Position numbers and translations under genes: made by a program
Source: Rhodoferax sp.
Lineage (GTDB): Bacteria > Pseudomonadota > Gammaproteobacteria > Burkholderiales > Burkholderiaceae_C
Assembly: GCF_030697375.1 (NCBI RefSeq)
Contig: NZ_JAUYQD010000034.1
Coordinates: 1 to 64,000, forward strand
Reading direction: 5' to 3'
Length of the DNA: 64,000 nucleotides
Shown: one piece after another, positions 52,065-61,454 of the stretch
Position numbering within the stretch: the first letter of the stretch is position 1
How the letters are laid out: each line of letters opens with the position of its first letter
The notes under the pieces: generated by a model
Told to the model about the DNA's origin: nothing
Seen by the model: only the letters and a program-made list of their open reading frames with translations
The model's database searches: none

Positions 52065-52973
52065 ATGTTTAAAAACGTGATGGTGTTTCGCATGGTGTCG
52101 GGCTGGTCGGCGACCCAGGCGCAACTGGAAGAGGCGCTGGATGGCGCCCGTTTTGTGGAGTGTGGTGCTTCGCAGGAAAAGTCGGTGGGCTGGGTGGAGC
52201 CCAGGGGCCAGGCGCATGGCCCGCTGGTGGAGATTGTGGGCGGCCAGTGGCTGCTCAAGCTGATGGTGGAGATCAAGACGGTGCCCGGCTCGGTGGTCAA
52301 GCGCAAGGTGCAAGACCAGTTGGCGCACATCGAGGCCACCACCGGGCGCAAACCCGGAAAGAAGGAAAAACGCGAAATCAGCGAAGACGCCCGCGTGGCG
52401 CTCTTGCCCATGGCGTTCAGCAAACAGTCCAGCGTGACGGTGTGGATCGACCCCAAGTCTGGCTTCCTGGTGCTGGATTCGGGCAGCCAGTCCAAGGCCG
52501 ACGAGGTGATGACGGCCCTGGTCAAGGCGGTGGACGGCCTGGCCGTGCAATTGGTCAACACCCAAACCTCACCCGCCGCGGCCATGTCCATTTGGCTGTC
52601 CACCCACGAAGCGCCGCAGGGCTTCAGTGTGGACCGCGAGTGTGAGCTCAAGGCGGCCGACGAATCCAAGGCGGTGGTGCGCTACACCCGCCATGCGCTG
52701 GACACCGACGAGGTGAGCCAGCACATTGCCCAGGGCAAGGTGCCCACCCGGGTGGCCATGACCTGGAACGACCGGGTGTCCTTCGTGCTGACCGAGGCGC
52801 TGCAGCTCAAAAAAGTGGCGATTCTGGATGTGGTGCTGGAAGGCGCCCCCGCTTCGCCCGGCGACCGCAAGGACGACAACTTCGACGCCGATGTGGCGAT
52901 TGCCACCGGTGAGCTGTCGCAGCTGATTCCCGATCTGCTGGAAGCCTTGGGCGGCGAAATGGCCCTGGCCTAA
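52065..52973 (+). CDS. rdgC: recombination-associated protein RdgC
   Basis: The 302-residue protein starts MFKNVMVFRMVSGW and has the RdgC pattern (GWVEPRG, KKEKREISEDARVALLPMAFSKQSSVTVWIDP). RdgC forms a ring that binds dsDNA and tempers RecA. Start at 52065 after AAAGGTGA. Followed by a GC-rich terminator. Confidence 0.93.
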   Translation: MFKNVMVFRMVSGWSATQAQLEEALDGARFVECGASQEKSVGWVEPRGQAHGPLVEIVGGQWLLKLMVEIKTVPGSVVKRKVQDQLAHIEATTGRKPGKKEKREISEDARVALLPMAFSKQSSVTVWIDPKSGFLVLDSGSQSKADEVMTALVKAVDGLAVQLVNTQTSPAAAMSIWLSTHEAPQGFSVDRECELKAADESKAVVRYTRHALDTDEVSQHIAQGKVPTRVAMTWNDRVSFVLTEALQLKKVAILDVVLEGAPASPGDRKDDNFDADVAIATGELSQLIPDLLEALGGEMALA

Positions 52974-52981
52974 GGTCCGGG

Positions 52982-53009
52982 GCAGCGCGGGGGGGGCTGC
53001 GGGGTTTTT
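52982..53009 (+). terminator. intrinsic terminator after rdgC
   Basis: GCAGC and GCTGC pair around a G-rich loop, with GGGG and TTTTT following. It is 9 bp past the rdgC stop. Confidence 0.6.
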
Positions 53010-53048
53010 GCCTTGTGGCTATGCTGACGCTTTTTGGGGAGCGTCCGC

Positions 53049-53939
53049 ATGCAAAGAAAAACCGCCCAGGATTTTGACCAGGATCTGCTGATTCTGTTTG
53101 ACGCCTATGTGCACGGCACGGTGGACCGCCGTGGTTTTCTGGAAAAAGCGCAAAAGTTTGCCGTGGGCGGGGTGACCGCTGCGGCGCTGCTGGCCGCGCT
53201 GAGTCCCGACTTTGCCCTGGGGCAGGTGATTGCCCCTAAGGACCCCCGGGTCCAGACCGACATGCTGGAATTTGCATCGCCCCAGGGCTACGGCACCCTG
53301 AAGGGTTATTTGGCCCGGCCCGCCCACGCCACGGGCAAATTGCCCGCAGTGCTGGTGGTGCACGAGAACCGGGGCCTGAACCCGCACATCGAAGACATTG
53401 CCCGGCGTTTGGCGTTGGCGGGCTTCATGGCCTTTGCGCCCGACGCACTCACGCCTTTGGGCGGCTACCCGGGGGATGAGGACCAGGCGCGTGCGCTGTT
53501 TGCCAAGCTGGACCAAACCAAAACCCGCGAGGACTTTGTGGCCGCCGCCCAGTGGCTGAGCGCCCGTGCGGACGGCAACGGCAAACTGGGCGTGGTGGGA
53601 TTTTGTTATGGGGGCGGCATCGCCCACCTGCTGGCGGTGCGCCTGCCCACCCTGGCCGCTGCCGTGCCGTTTTACGGCAACCTGCCAGCACCCGCTGATG
53701 CGGCCCGCGTGAAAGCCCTGCTGCTGATGCACTTTGCGGCGGTGGACGAGCGTATCAACGCGGCCTGGCCCGCCTACGAGGACGCGCTCAAGGCGGCGGG
53801 GGTGCAGTACACCGCCTACCAGTACCCCGGTACCCAACACGGTTTCAACAACGACACCACGCCGCGTTTCGATGCCGCTGCGGCCCCACTGGCCTGGGAG
53901 CGCACGCTGGCATTTCTGACACGGAATCTGCGCGCCTGA
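53049..53939 (+). CDS. dienelactone hydrolase family protein
   Basis: The 296-residue protein has a twin-hydrophobic N-terminus (RRGFLEKAQKFAVGGVTAAALLAALSPDFALG, similar to a Tat-type signal), then a dienelactone hydrolase fold: VVHENRGLNPHIED (Glu), GVVGFCYGGG with the catalytic Cys nucleophile, and TQHGFNNDT (His). It may act in the periplasm on ester or lactone substrates. The ATG at 53049 is used. Confidence 0.87.
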   Translation: MQRKTAQDFDQDLLILFDAYVHGTVDRRGFLEKAQKFAVGGVTAAALLAALSPDFALGQVIAPKDPRVQTDMLEFASPQGYGTLKGYLARPAHATGKLPAVLVVHENRGLNPHIEDIARRLALAGFMAFAPDALTPLGGYPGDEDQARALFAKLDQTKTREDFVAAAQWLSARADGNGKLGVVGFCYGGGIAHLLAVRLPTLAAAVPFYGNLPAPADAARVKALLLMHFAAVDERINAAWPAYEDALKAAGVQYTAYQYPGTQHGFNNDTTPRFDAAAAPLAWERTLAFLTRNLRA

Positions 53940-53947
53940 GACGGCGC

Positions 53948-54526
53948 TTAGTCGTCGTGGCGGCCGTGGCCATAGGCATGGCCATGGCCGTGGTGTTTTT
54001 TGTGCTTGTGTTTGAAGGCGTGGCCACCACCGTACTCGCCGTCCGGGCGGTAGCTGGCTTGGTGGTAGTCGGGGCCACGTACCACCGTCGCACCGGGGCC
54101 GCGTGGCTGCTGGGTGACGCTTTTGCCGATGCTGGAGCCTGCGGCACCCCCCACCCCGGCTCCGATGACGGCGCCGGTCTTGCCGCCCACCGATTGGCCC
54201 ACGGCCGCGCCGGCGGCGCCACCGACCGCGCCACCGATGACGGCGCCGCTTTGTCCCGACCCCCGGGTGCTGACCGCTGCACCCGCAGCGCCACCGACCG
54301 CGCCACCAATGACGGCACCGCTGCGTCCACCCATCGATTGCCCCAGGATGGCTCCCGCCGCCGCGCCTGCACCCCCACCCAAAAGGGTGCCTAGGTCATC
54401 GGCCTGCGCCGCAGGGGCCAAGGCGAGCAGCCCTGCCGACAGCAACAACGCTTGCAAGCCGCGGGAACGAAGGAGGGAGCGTTTTGCGTGGGGAACGCAG
54501 GGGGAAGGGGTCGGCAAGGTGCACAT
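53948..54526 (-). CDS. glycine-zipper surface or periplasmic protein
   Basis: The product (192 residues from 54526) has a signal peptide (LLLSAGLLALAPAAQA), then repeated glycine-zipper segments (AVIGGAVGGAAGAAV and variants, about 60-150), then a His/Lys-rich C-terminal tail (HKHKKHHGHGHAYGHG) that could bind metal ions. The repeats resemble outer-membrane/Rickettsia 17-kDa-type glycine zippers. The codon use is very GC-rich, as in its neighbours. Confidence 0.72.
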   Translation of the reverse strand: MCTLPTPSPCVPHAKRSLLRSRGLQALLLSAGLLALAPAAQADDLGTLLGGGAGAAAGAILGQSMGGRSGAVIGGAVGGAAGAAVSTRGSGQSGAVIGGAVGGAAGAAVGQSVGGKTGAVIGAGVGGAAGSSIGKSVTQQPRGPGATVVRGPDYHQASYRPDGEYGGGHAFKHKHKKHHGHGHAYGHGRHDD

Positions 54527-54590
54527 AGGGGTCAGGTGGGCCAAAGGCCCGTACCGCTAAACGTAGCGGCTTACCCTGGATCAACGACCG

Positions 54591-55049
54591 TTACCGGGTG
54601 TTGGCCGACTGCTGTAACAAGGTCTTACAAAAGTCATGCTCCACCATGTAGCGCAGCCCGATTTCCGAACTGAAGTAGGTCTGGTGCTGTTGCACCTGGC
54701 GAATCGCCGTGTGTAATTCATCGGCGGCATTGGCCTTGGTGACATAACCCAGCGCGCCAGCGCGGTGCATTTCGACCACCCGGTCCAAATCCGCGTGGGC
54801 GGACAGGCCAATGATCTTGGCTTGGGGGTACATGCCCCGCAGTTGCCGTGTGGCCTCCAGTCCATTCAAGCCTGGCATGCTCAAGTCCATACACACCACA
54901 TCCGGCTGGAACTGCGCCATGTACTCCAGCACACGGTGGCCGTTTTCTGCCTCTGCCACCACCTCGATGTCTGGAGCCATCTCCAGCACCATGCGCAGCG
55001 CGTCGCGAAACAGCGCATGGTCGTCGGCCAGCATGACACGGATTTTCAT
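54591..55049 (-). CDS. stand-alone response regulator receiver
   Basis: The 152-residue protein is a REC domain with acidic pocket (LADDHALFRDAL) and phospho-Asp in VVCMDLSMPGLNG, followed by only about 30 residues and no LuxR-type HTH, though such NarL-like receivers usually carry one. It overlaps the hybrid kinase gene by ATGA. It probably receives phosphate from that kinase and signals by protein contact. Confidence 0.8.
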   Translation of the reverse strand: MKIRVMLADDHALFRDALRMVLEMAPDIEVVAEAENGHRVLEYMAQFQPDVVCMDLSMPGLNGLEATRQLRGMYPQAKIIGLSAHADLDRVVEMHRAGALGYVTKANAADELHTAIRQVQQHQTYFSSEIGLRYMVEHDFCKTLLQQSANTR

Positions 55050-58000
55050 GCAAACCTGGGTTCGGTGACCTGCGAGATGGCCATTTGCAAGCGGTCCATC
55101 TGCAGGGGCTTGCTGTGCACCGCAATGCCGCGGGCCGCCATGCTGCGGATCAGGGCGGGATCGGTGTCGCCGGTGAGGATGATGGCGGGCAATTGGGCGC
55201 CATACGCATGCCTTGCGGCATCAATCACCTGGACTCCGGTCTCGTTTCCGCCCAGGCGGTGGTCGGAGATGACGATATCCGGCGCCCATTCGCCCAGGCG
55301 CAGAAGCAGCGCCTGGCTGGTGGTTGCTGCGAGCACTTCATGGCCGGTGTTTTCCAGTGCCATGACCAGCGCCTGTTGCACTTCGGCGTGGTCTTCCACC
55401 AGGCCGATGCGCAGGGAGCGGTTCTCGGTGCGCGGGGCGGGGGGCTCGGCTTGGACATGCGCCTGCCCGGCCGGCAGTTCGACGGCAAACATGGAGCCCC
55501 GTCCCGGTTGGGTGCGCAGGCGAATGTGCAGCCCCAGCAATTCTGCCGTTTTGGCCACAATGGCCAGGCCCAGGCCACTGCCCCGCAGCTGTGCACCATC
55601 TCCGAGCTGGGTGAATTCTTCAAAAATGGTTTCGGTTTTGTCCGCCGGGATGCCCACGCCGGTGTCCCACACCTCAATCCATTGCACCCCCCCATGGCGT
55701 CGGCAGGCGACCAGAATGCCGCCTTTTTCGGTGTAACGCACGGCGTTGGCGATGAGGTTGCCGACGATGCGCGTCAACAGGGCCTGATCGGTGCATGTCA
55801 CCACGCTACTGCAGGGGCGCAAATGCAGGCACAGGCCTTTGTTTTGTGCCTCGGCCGAATGCACCGACACCAGTGCGGACAAAAAGTCCTCCACCCCAAA
55901 GTTGGACAGGCGGGGGGTGACGACGCCCGCGTCGAGTTTGCTGACGTCCAGCAAATCGGTCAGCATCTCGGTCAGGCTGTCGCTGCAGGCCTGGATTTTG
56001 GCCACCAGGCTGTGGTTTTCTGGTGCGGCTCTGGCCTGGAGCACGCCCACATACATGGACAGGGCCGAGAGCGGTTGCCGCAGGTCATGGCTGGCGGCCG
56101 CCAAAAAACGGGATTTGGCGCGGTTGGCCTGCTCGGCACGGGCTTTGGCGGTCACCAGTTCGGCTTGTGCCTGTTTGCGCGCACTGATATCGACAAAGGC
56201 CCAGATCGACTCTCCGCATTGCGGTTCGAGCATGCTGCCGACGACGTCATACCAGCCCAGGCTGCCGTTTTTGCGCCGGTACTGGACTTCCGAGCGAAAG
56301 ACATCGCCTCTTTGCAAGACGGGATAGGCGGTCTCGGCGAAGGTGCGGTAGGCCTGGTCGCTGGGGTAAACGATTTTGGTGGACTGCCCGGTCAATTCGT
56401 CCAGGGTATAGCCCATCATCTCGGCAAATGCGACATTGCCCCAGACCAGCTTTCGCTCATTGAGTTTGACGAAGCCCACAATCCGGCTGTTGAGGATGGC
56501 GGTTTGCTCGCACATCAGCCGGTAAAAGCGTTGTTCGGTGCGTGCGCGTTGGGTGATGTCATGGATGATGGACACCAGTTGCGTTTGACTCCCCACCGTG
56601 ACGGGGGTGGAATGCACTTCCACGGTCTTGGTCTCGCCGCTGGCGATGCGGTGCTGCACGGCGAAAGGATTGCGCTCATGGCCGGCCGTCGCCAAGCGTT
56701 TTTCGGTGATGTGGTCCGGGTTGAGCGCATGGATCTCCTGCAGGGTCTTGGTGCGTATTTGCACAGGGGACCAGCCGTAAAACAGGCAGGCGGCCGCATT
56801 GGCGTCCAAAATTTGACCACTGGCCGGGTCGGTCTGCAGAATGATGGCGTTGTTGTTGTCGATCAGGGTGCGAAAGCGTGTTTCGCTTTCACGCAGGGCG
56901 GTTTCCCGGGTGGCCAGGGTTTCCAGCAGGCGATTGAATGCGCCAAACAGATCGCCAATTTCATCCGGCCGGGTGATGGGCAGGCGCGGCGTGTGTAGGC
57001 CGGTTTCCGGTATATCCGCCAGGCTTTGCATGGCGCTGAACATGGGTGCCAACTGACGCCGCAGCATCCACCAGGTCAGCGCACCCGCCACCAGGGTCAG
57101 TAGCAGTGCGCCCAGCAAAAGGTGCCGCTGCATGGCGTAAATCGGCGCAAAGGCGTCGTCCGTGGGCATGGCAGACGCCAGAATCCAGTCGGCCCGGGGA
57201 ATGCTCTTGGCAGCTGAAAGTTGCTCGATGCCGTTGGTGTTGTTGAATACGCCATAGCCCTCGTACCCCTGCTGGTAGCCGACCAGCAAGGGGTGTGCGC
57301 CGGTTGCCGCAAGCGGCTGCAGGGCGTGGCGTTTGTCCGTGGCCGTCACGATCAAACCGTGCCTGGGTGCAATGAGGTAGAAGCCGTCGGCATGGCCAAA
57401 GCGACCATCCGTTACTTTGCTGCGAAAGATTTTGTCGAGAAAATTGGGGTGGCTCAGGTCGGTCACCCCTGCCAGGGCGCCGATCACCCGACCCTGTGTG
57501 CTACGGATGGGGACGACCATGGCAAACACCGGCGCCTGCAGTTTCCGGCCCATGGTGGGGCGTCCGACGCTGGCTTTTCCCTCTTTGAGCGCGGCGACCA
57601 CGAAGTCCAGATCGTTGTAGTTGACGCCGACCCGGTTGGCAGAGAGCGGAAGCGAGGCCAGCGCGGTACCGTCCTTTCCAATAATGACGGTGCCGCCATT
57701 GAACAGGTCCTGGAAAACCGGGTGCGCATGCAAGATGTGCATAAGCGCTGCCGGGTTGTCCATCGGCTGGGCAGACACCATGGTGCTCACCCGGTTCAAG
57801 GCATTGAACCGGCTGTCCAACTCTTCATTGATTTCTGCGACGGCCAAATCCAGGGCGGAGAATTGTTGCTTGCCCAGCAGGTCCTGCATGTCTTCGCGCA
57901 GCATGTAGCGTGCGTAAAACGCCAGCAAGAAGATGCTGAACACAAAAATGGCCAGCGTGAACAGCGTTACCCGTGTCTTGAGCGAACGCCGCGTAAAAAT

Positions 58001-58054
58001 ACCGGATTTTGGCAAATCGCCCTCCCTGTGCAAGGCCTTGTTATGGGGTAACAC
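55046..58054 (-). CDS. hybrid sensor histidine kinase
   Basis: The 1002-residue protein runs: membrane helix (28-48), periplasmic Cache-type sensor (about 55-300), second membrane helix (about 307-327), HAMP, two PAS domains, HisKA with SHDLRQPLSAL, HATPase with GVGIPADK and GSGLGLAIV, and a C-terminal REC domain with phospho-Asp in DIVISDHRLGGNETG. The start is a GTG with a weak ribosome site. Signal is unknown; the REC-only partner follows. Confidence 0.88.
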   Translation of the reverse strand: MLPHNKALHREGDLPKSGIFTRRSLKTRVTLFTLAIFVFSIFLLAFYARYMLREDMQDLLGKQQFSALDLAVAEINEELDSRFNALNRVSTMVSAQPMDNPAALMHILHAHPVFQDLFNGGTVIIGKDGTALASLPLSANRVGVNYNDLDFVVAALKEGKASVGRPTMGRKLQAPVFAMVVPIRSTQGRVIGALAGVTDLSHPNFLDKIFRSKVTDGRFGHADGFYLIAPRHGLIVTATDKRHALQPLAATGAHPLLVGYQQGYEGYGVFNNTNGIEQLSAAKSIPRADWILASAMPTDDAFAPIYAMQRHLLLGALLLTLVAGALTWWMLRRQLAPMFSAMQSLADIPETGLHTPRLPITRPDEIGDLFGAFNRLLETLATRETALRESETRFRTLIDNNNAIILQTDPASGQILDANAAACLFYGWSPVQIRTKTLQEIHALNPDHITEKRLATAGHERNPFAVQHRIASGETKTVEVHSTPVTVGSQTQLVSIIHDITQRARTEQRFYRLMCEQTAILNSRIVGFVKLNERKLVWGNVAFAEMMGYTLDELTGQSTKIVYPSDQAYRTFAETAYPVLQRGDVFRSEVQYRRKNGSLGWYDVVGSMLEPQCGESIWAFVDISARKQAQAELVTAKARAEQANRAKSRFLAAASHDLRQPLSALSMYVGVLQARAAPENHSLVAKIQACSDSLTEMLTDLLDVSKLDAGVVTPRLSNFGVEDFLSALVSVHSAEAQNKGLCLHLRPCSSVVTCTDQALLTRIVGNLIANAVRYTEKGGILVACRRHGGVQWIEVWDTGVGIPADKTETIFEEFTQLGDGAQLRGSGLGLAIVAKTAELLGLHIRLRTQPGRGSMFAVELPAGQAHVQAEPPAPRTENRSLRIGLVEDHAEVQQALVMALENTGHEVLAATTSQALLLRLGEWAPDIVISDHRLGGNETGVQVIDAARHAYGAQLPAIILTGDTDPALIRSMAARGIAVHSKPLQMDRLQMAISQVTEPRFA

Positions 58055-58183
58055 CGTAAACCCATACTGTACTTTGTCAGGAAGGAGTAAGTTAAAAGTG
58101 AACCGCCGGCGCCAGCGGCCAGTCTAGCAACCCTTTGTTACAGCTTGGAGGGTTGCGACTCTAGTCTAAACAGGGGCTGGCTT

Positions 58184-58381
58184 TTAGTCCTTGTTTTTCA
58201 TGCTGCAGGTGTTCAAGCCCAAGATGGCGTAGGGCGGGCACCAGCCGATGGCGCCGGTGGTCAGGGGCACCAGGCCCAGCCAGCCCCAAACGCCCACGGT
58301 GCCGGTGGCGGCCAGGCCGATCAGCACCAGGCCTGCCGCGATACGGGCGATGCGGTCGATGCCGCCAACATTGAGTTTCAT
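58184..58381 (-). CDS. DUF2892 inner membrane protein
   Basis: The 65-residue protein starts MKLNVGGIDRIARIAAGLVLIGLAATG and has two membrane helices, with the PPYAILGLNTC segment (Cys-Pro) typical of DUF2892/YgaP tail proteins. Role unclear; relatives fuse to rhodanese domains. An upstream FNR/Crp regulator gene is adjacent. Confidence 0.82.
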   Translation of the reverse strand: MKLNVGGIDRIARIAAGLVLIGLAATGTVGVWGWLGLVPLTTGAIGWCPPYAILGLNTCSMKNKD

Positions 58382-58450
58382 GGTTTGTCCTTGGAGAGTG
58401 GTTAATCACGCCATTGGACGCCGAATGGGGATGCGCGTCTGTGACCCAAG

Positions 58451-59122
58451 TCACGCAGGCGAAGCCATGCTGCGCAGGGCGGCGCTGTGGACGATGTGGA
58501 TGTGTTCACGCCCCAGGGTGACCCAGCCCTCGCGTTCGAAGCGGCGCAGCAACCGGGTGACGATTTCGCGCACCGTGCCCAGCTCGTCGGCCAGGGCCTG
58601 GTGCGACAGGGCCAGGTCGGGGCCGCGCCCCAGCAGGGCAGCGGCCAGGCGCTGGTCCAGCTTTTGAAAGGCCACGGCGTCCACGAGGGCGGTGAGGTCG
58701 GCCATGCGCGCGGCAAACAGGCCCAGCACTTCGTTGCGAAAGGCCGGTGTGTCCAGCCAGCGCTGGAACACATCGGGGGGAATCAGCAACAGGCGGCTGT
58801 CTTGCGTGGTGATGCCATGCGCCGAGAGCGGCTGGGTGCGAAACAGGCAGGCCGAGGACACCAGGCACAACTCACCCGCCACCACCCGGTACAGCTCCAG
58901 CGAACGTCCGTCCGGCGAGCTGCGCGACACCTTGATTTCCCCTTCCAGCACCAGCGGAAAACCTTGGCAGGGCGCGTTTTCGTGGAATAACACGGTGCCG
59001 GCACGCACCTGCACAGGCTGGGCGGCGGGCCCCAGGCTCGCCAGCGGCGGCTGCACCTGCGCCAAGGCCGGGTAGAGGGCGGTGCCAAGGGCGTCGGGGG
59101 TGGTCATGTGCATGGGGCGCAT
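58451..59122 (-). CDS. Crp/Fnr family transcriptional regulator
   Basis: The product (223 residues) has an N-terminal cNMP-type domain (residues 30-145; VLFHENAPCQGFPLVLEGEIKVS) and a C-terminal HTH (LSHQALADELGTVREIVTRLLRRF). Only one Cys is near the FNR position and the four-cysteine cluster of FNR is absent, so it is not an oxygen-sensing FNR. Starts at 59122, 59113 or 59107 are all possible. It follows a repeat. Confidence 0.87.
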   Translation of the reverse strand: MRPMHMTTPDALGTALYPALAQVQPPLASLGPAAQPVQVRAGTVLFHENAPCQGFPLVLEGEIKVSRSSPDGRSLELYRVVAGELCLVSSACLFRTQPLSAHGITTQDSRLLLIPPDVFQRWLDTPAFRNEVLGLFAARMADLTALVDAVAFQKLDQRLAAALLGRGPDLALSHQALADELGTVREIVTRLLRRFEREGWVTLGREHIHIVHSAALRSMASPA

Positions 59123-59126
59123 TTCT

Positions 59127-59191
59127 TAAGTAAAAATGGGCTATAGCCCTTATGGAATGTGCGTGAGAAGCTATTAAAATGATAGCAAAAG
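59127..59191 (+). repeat. dispersed AGCTAT repeat, copy 8
   Basis: TAAGTAAAAATGGGCTATAG, CCCTTATGGAATGTGCGTGA, GAAGCTATTAAAATGATAGC and AAAAG. It fills the gap between the cueR-like stop and the Crp/Fnr start. Confidence 0.8.
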
Positions 59192-59195
59192 TGCG

Positions 59196-59654
59196 CTAGC
59201 AGCAGTGGCCCGCCAGGTCGTCCAGGATAGGGCAGTCGGGCCGCTCATCGCCGTGGCAATGCTCCAGCAGATGGGTCAGGGTGCGCTGCATGGCTTGCAT
59301 GGCCTCGATGCGCTGGGTCAGCGCGCCCACATGGCTTTGCGCAATGCGTTTGACGCTGGCGCTGGCGCGGCTGCGGTTGTGCCACAGGCCCACCAGCTCG
59401 GCAATCTCGGCCATGGAAAAGCCCAATTCGCGCCCGCGCTTGATGAACTGCAGGGTGCGCACATCGGCCTGGGTGTACTGGCGGTAGCCGCTGTCGGTGC
59501 GCGCCACGCTCTGCAGCAGGCCCAGCGACTCGTAGTGCCGCACCATCTTGGCCGACACCTGGGACAGGCGCGCGGCGGTGCCAATGGCCACCGGCCACGC
59601 GGTGTTGTCCTCCACCCGGGTGAGCGCCGGGTGGGGCGTGGCGTGGGGGTTCAT
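59196..59654 (-). CDS. cueR: MerR family (CueR-like) copper regulator
   Basis: The 152-residue regulator has the N-terminal MerR HTH (IGTAARLSQVSAKMVRHYESLGLL), a dimer helix and a C-terminal metal loop Cys-x7-Cys (CHGDERPDCPIL). It is shaped like CueR, the Cu(I) activator. I chose the ATG at 59654, which overlaps the copZ stop by 4 bp; upstream sequence in frame is non-homologous. Two matching operators stand before copZ and copA. Confidence 0.85.
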   Translation of the reverse strand: MNPHATPHPALTRVEDNTAWPVAIGTAARLSQVSAKMVRHYESLGLLQSVARTDSGYRQYTQADVRTLQFIKRGRELGFSMAEIAELVGLWHNRSRASASVKRIAQSHVGALTQRIEAMQAMQRTLTHLLEHCHGDERPDCPILDDLAGHCC

Positions 59655-59848
59655 GCCGCGACGGCGTAGCCTTCTTCGGCGATGGCCTGGGCCAGCACCT
59701 CGCGCGGCTGCTCGGACTGCACCTCCACCTGGTTGGCGGCGCGGTCGATGCGGACTTCGGCCTGGGGGTCGGCCTGTTTGACGGCGCGGGTCACCGCTTT
59801 TTCGCAGTGGCCGCAGGTCATGCCGGTGACGGTAAAGGTTTGGTTCAT
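59651..59848 (-). CDS. copZ: CopZ-like copper chaperone (HMA domain)
   Basis: The 65-residue protein has the heavy-metal-associated motif GMTCGHCEKAV (Cys-x2-Cys) at residues 9-19. It would bind Cu(I) and deliver it to CopA or CueR. First gene of the leftward copZ-cueR operon, under a MerR-type promoter. Confidence 0.88.
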   Translation of the reverse strand: MNQTFTVTGMTCGHCEKAVTRAVKQADPQAEVRIDRAANQVEVQSEQPREVLAQAIAEEGYAVAA

Positions 59849-59908
59849 GGGTTTGCTCCTGGAATGTGCCCGCTGTGGGGCAATGGGTGGATGGACAGCA
59901 GAGTCTGA

Positions 59909-59929
59909 ACCTTACCACCATGGCAAGGT
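59909..59929 (-). promoter_or_regulatory. CueR-type operator of copZ-cueR
   Basis: Dyad arms ACCTTACCA and TGGCAAGGT around CCA. Read leftward, TTGACC (-35) and CAGACT (-10) are separated by 19 bp, the long spacer that MerR-family activators correct. Confidence 0.75.
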
Positions 59930-60024
59930 CAAGCCCAGATATGTGTCGCTATTTGTCGCGATTTGTTATTGTGCGCCACTTTAATTGGCGCAATAATGGC
60001 GCAATTCCCCGTTTGCGCGTCACC

Positions 60025-61434
60025 ATGCCCAAATTAACCCCACCTCAAGACCTTGATCGCCTTGTCCAGTTAGTGGCCCAGCACCCCGAGGGCGTGGGGG
60101 TAGAGTTGCTCACGGCTGCCATGGGAGGCATGCCCCGGCGCACGCTGCAGCGCCGCTTGGCTGTATTGGTGCAAGCCCGGCGACTGGACTTGGTGGGGCT
60201 GGGTCGTGCCGCGTGCTACGTGGTGCCAAGCGCGCCGCCGGTGTCCTCGTCAACGCCCGCATTGCTGCCACTGTCGGTGCAAGAGCCCGGCGCAGATTAC
60301 CCTACCGAGGCCTATGTGCCTACCTCACCCGAGGGCGAGGCCATCAAAGCCTATGTGCGCCAGCCGCGCCACCTGCGCAAACCCGTGGGTTACCAGCTGC
60401 AATTTTTGGAGGCGTACCAGCCCAACGTCACCGCCTACTTGCCGACCAAGTTGCGCGCCCAGTTGCATGTCTTGGGCCAGTCGCCCGCCGCGCAAACCCC
60501 GGCGGGCACGTTTGCGCGCGATATTCTGAACCGCTTGCTGATTGATTTGTCGTGGGCCTCGTCGCGCCTGGAAGGCAATACCTACAGCCGTCTGGACACC
60601 GAGCGTCTGATCGCCCAGGGCCAGGTGGCCGACGGCAAGAATGCGCTGGAAACCCAGATGATCCTCAACCACAAAGAGGCCATCGAATACCTGGTGCACG
60701 ATGCCGAGCGCGCCAGCCTCACGCCAGACACCCTGTTGGCGCTGCATGCCTTCCTGTCGGATGGCCTGATGGCCGACCCCATGGCGGAGGGGCGCTTGCG
60801 CCAGTGCGCGGTGGAGATTGGCGGCAGCGTGTACCTGCCCCTGTCGTTGCCGCAAGGCGTTCAAGACGTGTTTGGCATCGTGGTGCAGATGGCGACCGAG
60901 ATTGAAGACCCGTTCGAGCAGGCCTTCTTTTTGATGGTGCACTTGCCCTACCTGCAGCCGTTTGAGGACGTGAACAAACGCGTCTCGCGGCTGGCTGCCA
61001 ACATTCCTTTCATCCGCCACAACCTGTGCCCCTTGTCTTTTATCGACGTGCCACAGCAAGCCTACGTGGACGCCATGCTGGGGGTGTATGAACTCAACCG
61101 TGTGGAGCTGCTGCGCGATGTGTTTGTGTGGGCCTACGCACGCTCCTGCCAGCAGTACGTGGCGGTTCGGCAAAACCTGGTGCAGCCGGATATGTTTCGC
61201 CTGCGTTACCGGCGTGAGCTGGGAGCCATCGTGGCGGCGGTGGTGCGCCATCTGGAGCCGGCGACGCAGGCGGCGGTGCGTGCGCGCATGCCTGCGACGG
61301 TGCAGGCCGATGACCAGGCGCACTTTGTGGCCTTGGCGCTGGCGGAGTTCAGGGCGCTGCATGCGGGAAAGGCGGTGCGGTTTGGGTTGCGGCCGCTGGA
61401 GGTGGAGGCGTGGCTGGAAAAAACTCAGCGTTGA
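60025..61434 (+). CDS. Fic-domain-like protein with altered catalytic motif
   Basis: The 469-residue protein has an N-terminal wHTH-like part (about 1-65), a helical linker, then a Fic fold. The inhibitory motif S-x3-E-G is present as S179..E183-G184. The core reads QPFEDVNKRVSR at 311-322, so the catalytic histidine of HPFxxGNGR is Gln311 and GNG is replaced by VNK. Transferase activity of the usual kind is doubtful. It sits between copZ-cueR and copA, separating a copper pair. Confidence 0.82.
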   Translation: MPKLTPPQDLDRLVQLVAQHPEGVGVELLTAAMGGMPRRTLQRRLAVLVQARRLDLVGLGRAACYVVPSAPPVSSSTPALLPLSVQEPGADYPTEAYVPTSPEGEAIKAYVRQPRHLRKPVGYQLQFLEAYQPNVTAYLPTKLRAQLHVLGQSPAAQTPAGTFARDILNRLLIDLSWASSRLEGNTYSRLDTERLIAQGQVADGKNALETQMILNHKEAIEYLVHDAERASLTPDTLLALHAFLSDGLMADPMAEGRLRQCAVEIGGSVYLPLSLPQGVQDVFGIVVQMATEIEDPFEQAFFLMVHLPYLQPFEDVNKRVSRLAANIPFIRHNLCPLSFIDVPQQAYVDAMLGVYELNRVELLRDVFVWAYARSCQQYVAVRQNLVQPDMFRLRYRRELGAIVAAVVRHLEPATQAAVRARMPATVQADDQAHFVALALAEFRALHAGKAVRFGLRPLEVEAWLEKTQR

Positions 61435-61454
61435 GGTGGGAGCGCACTCCCGGC

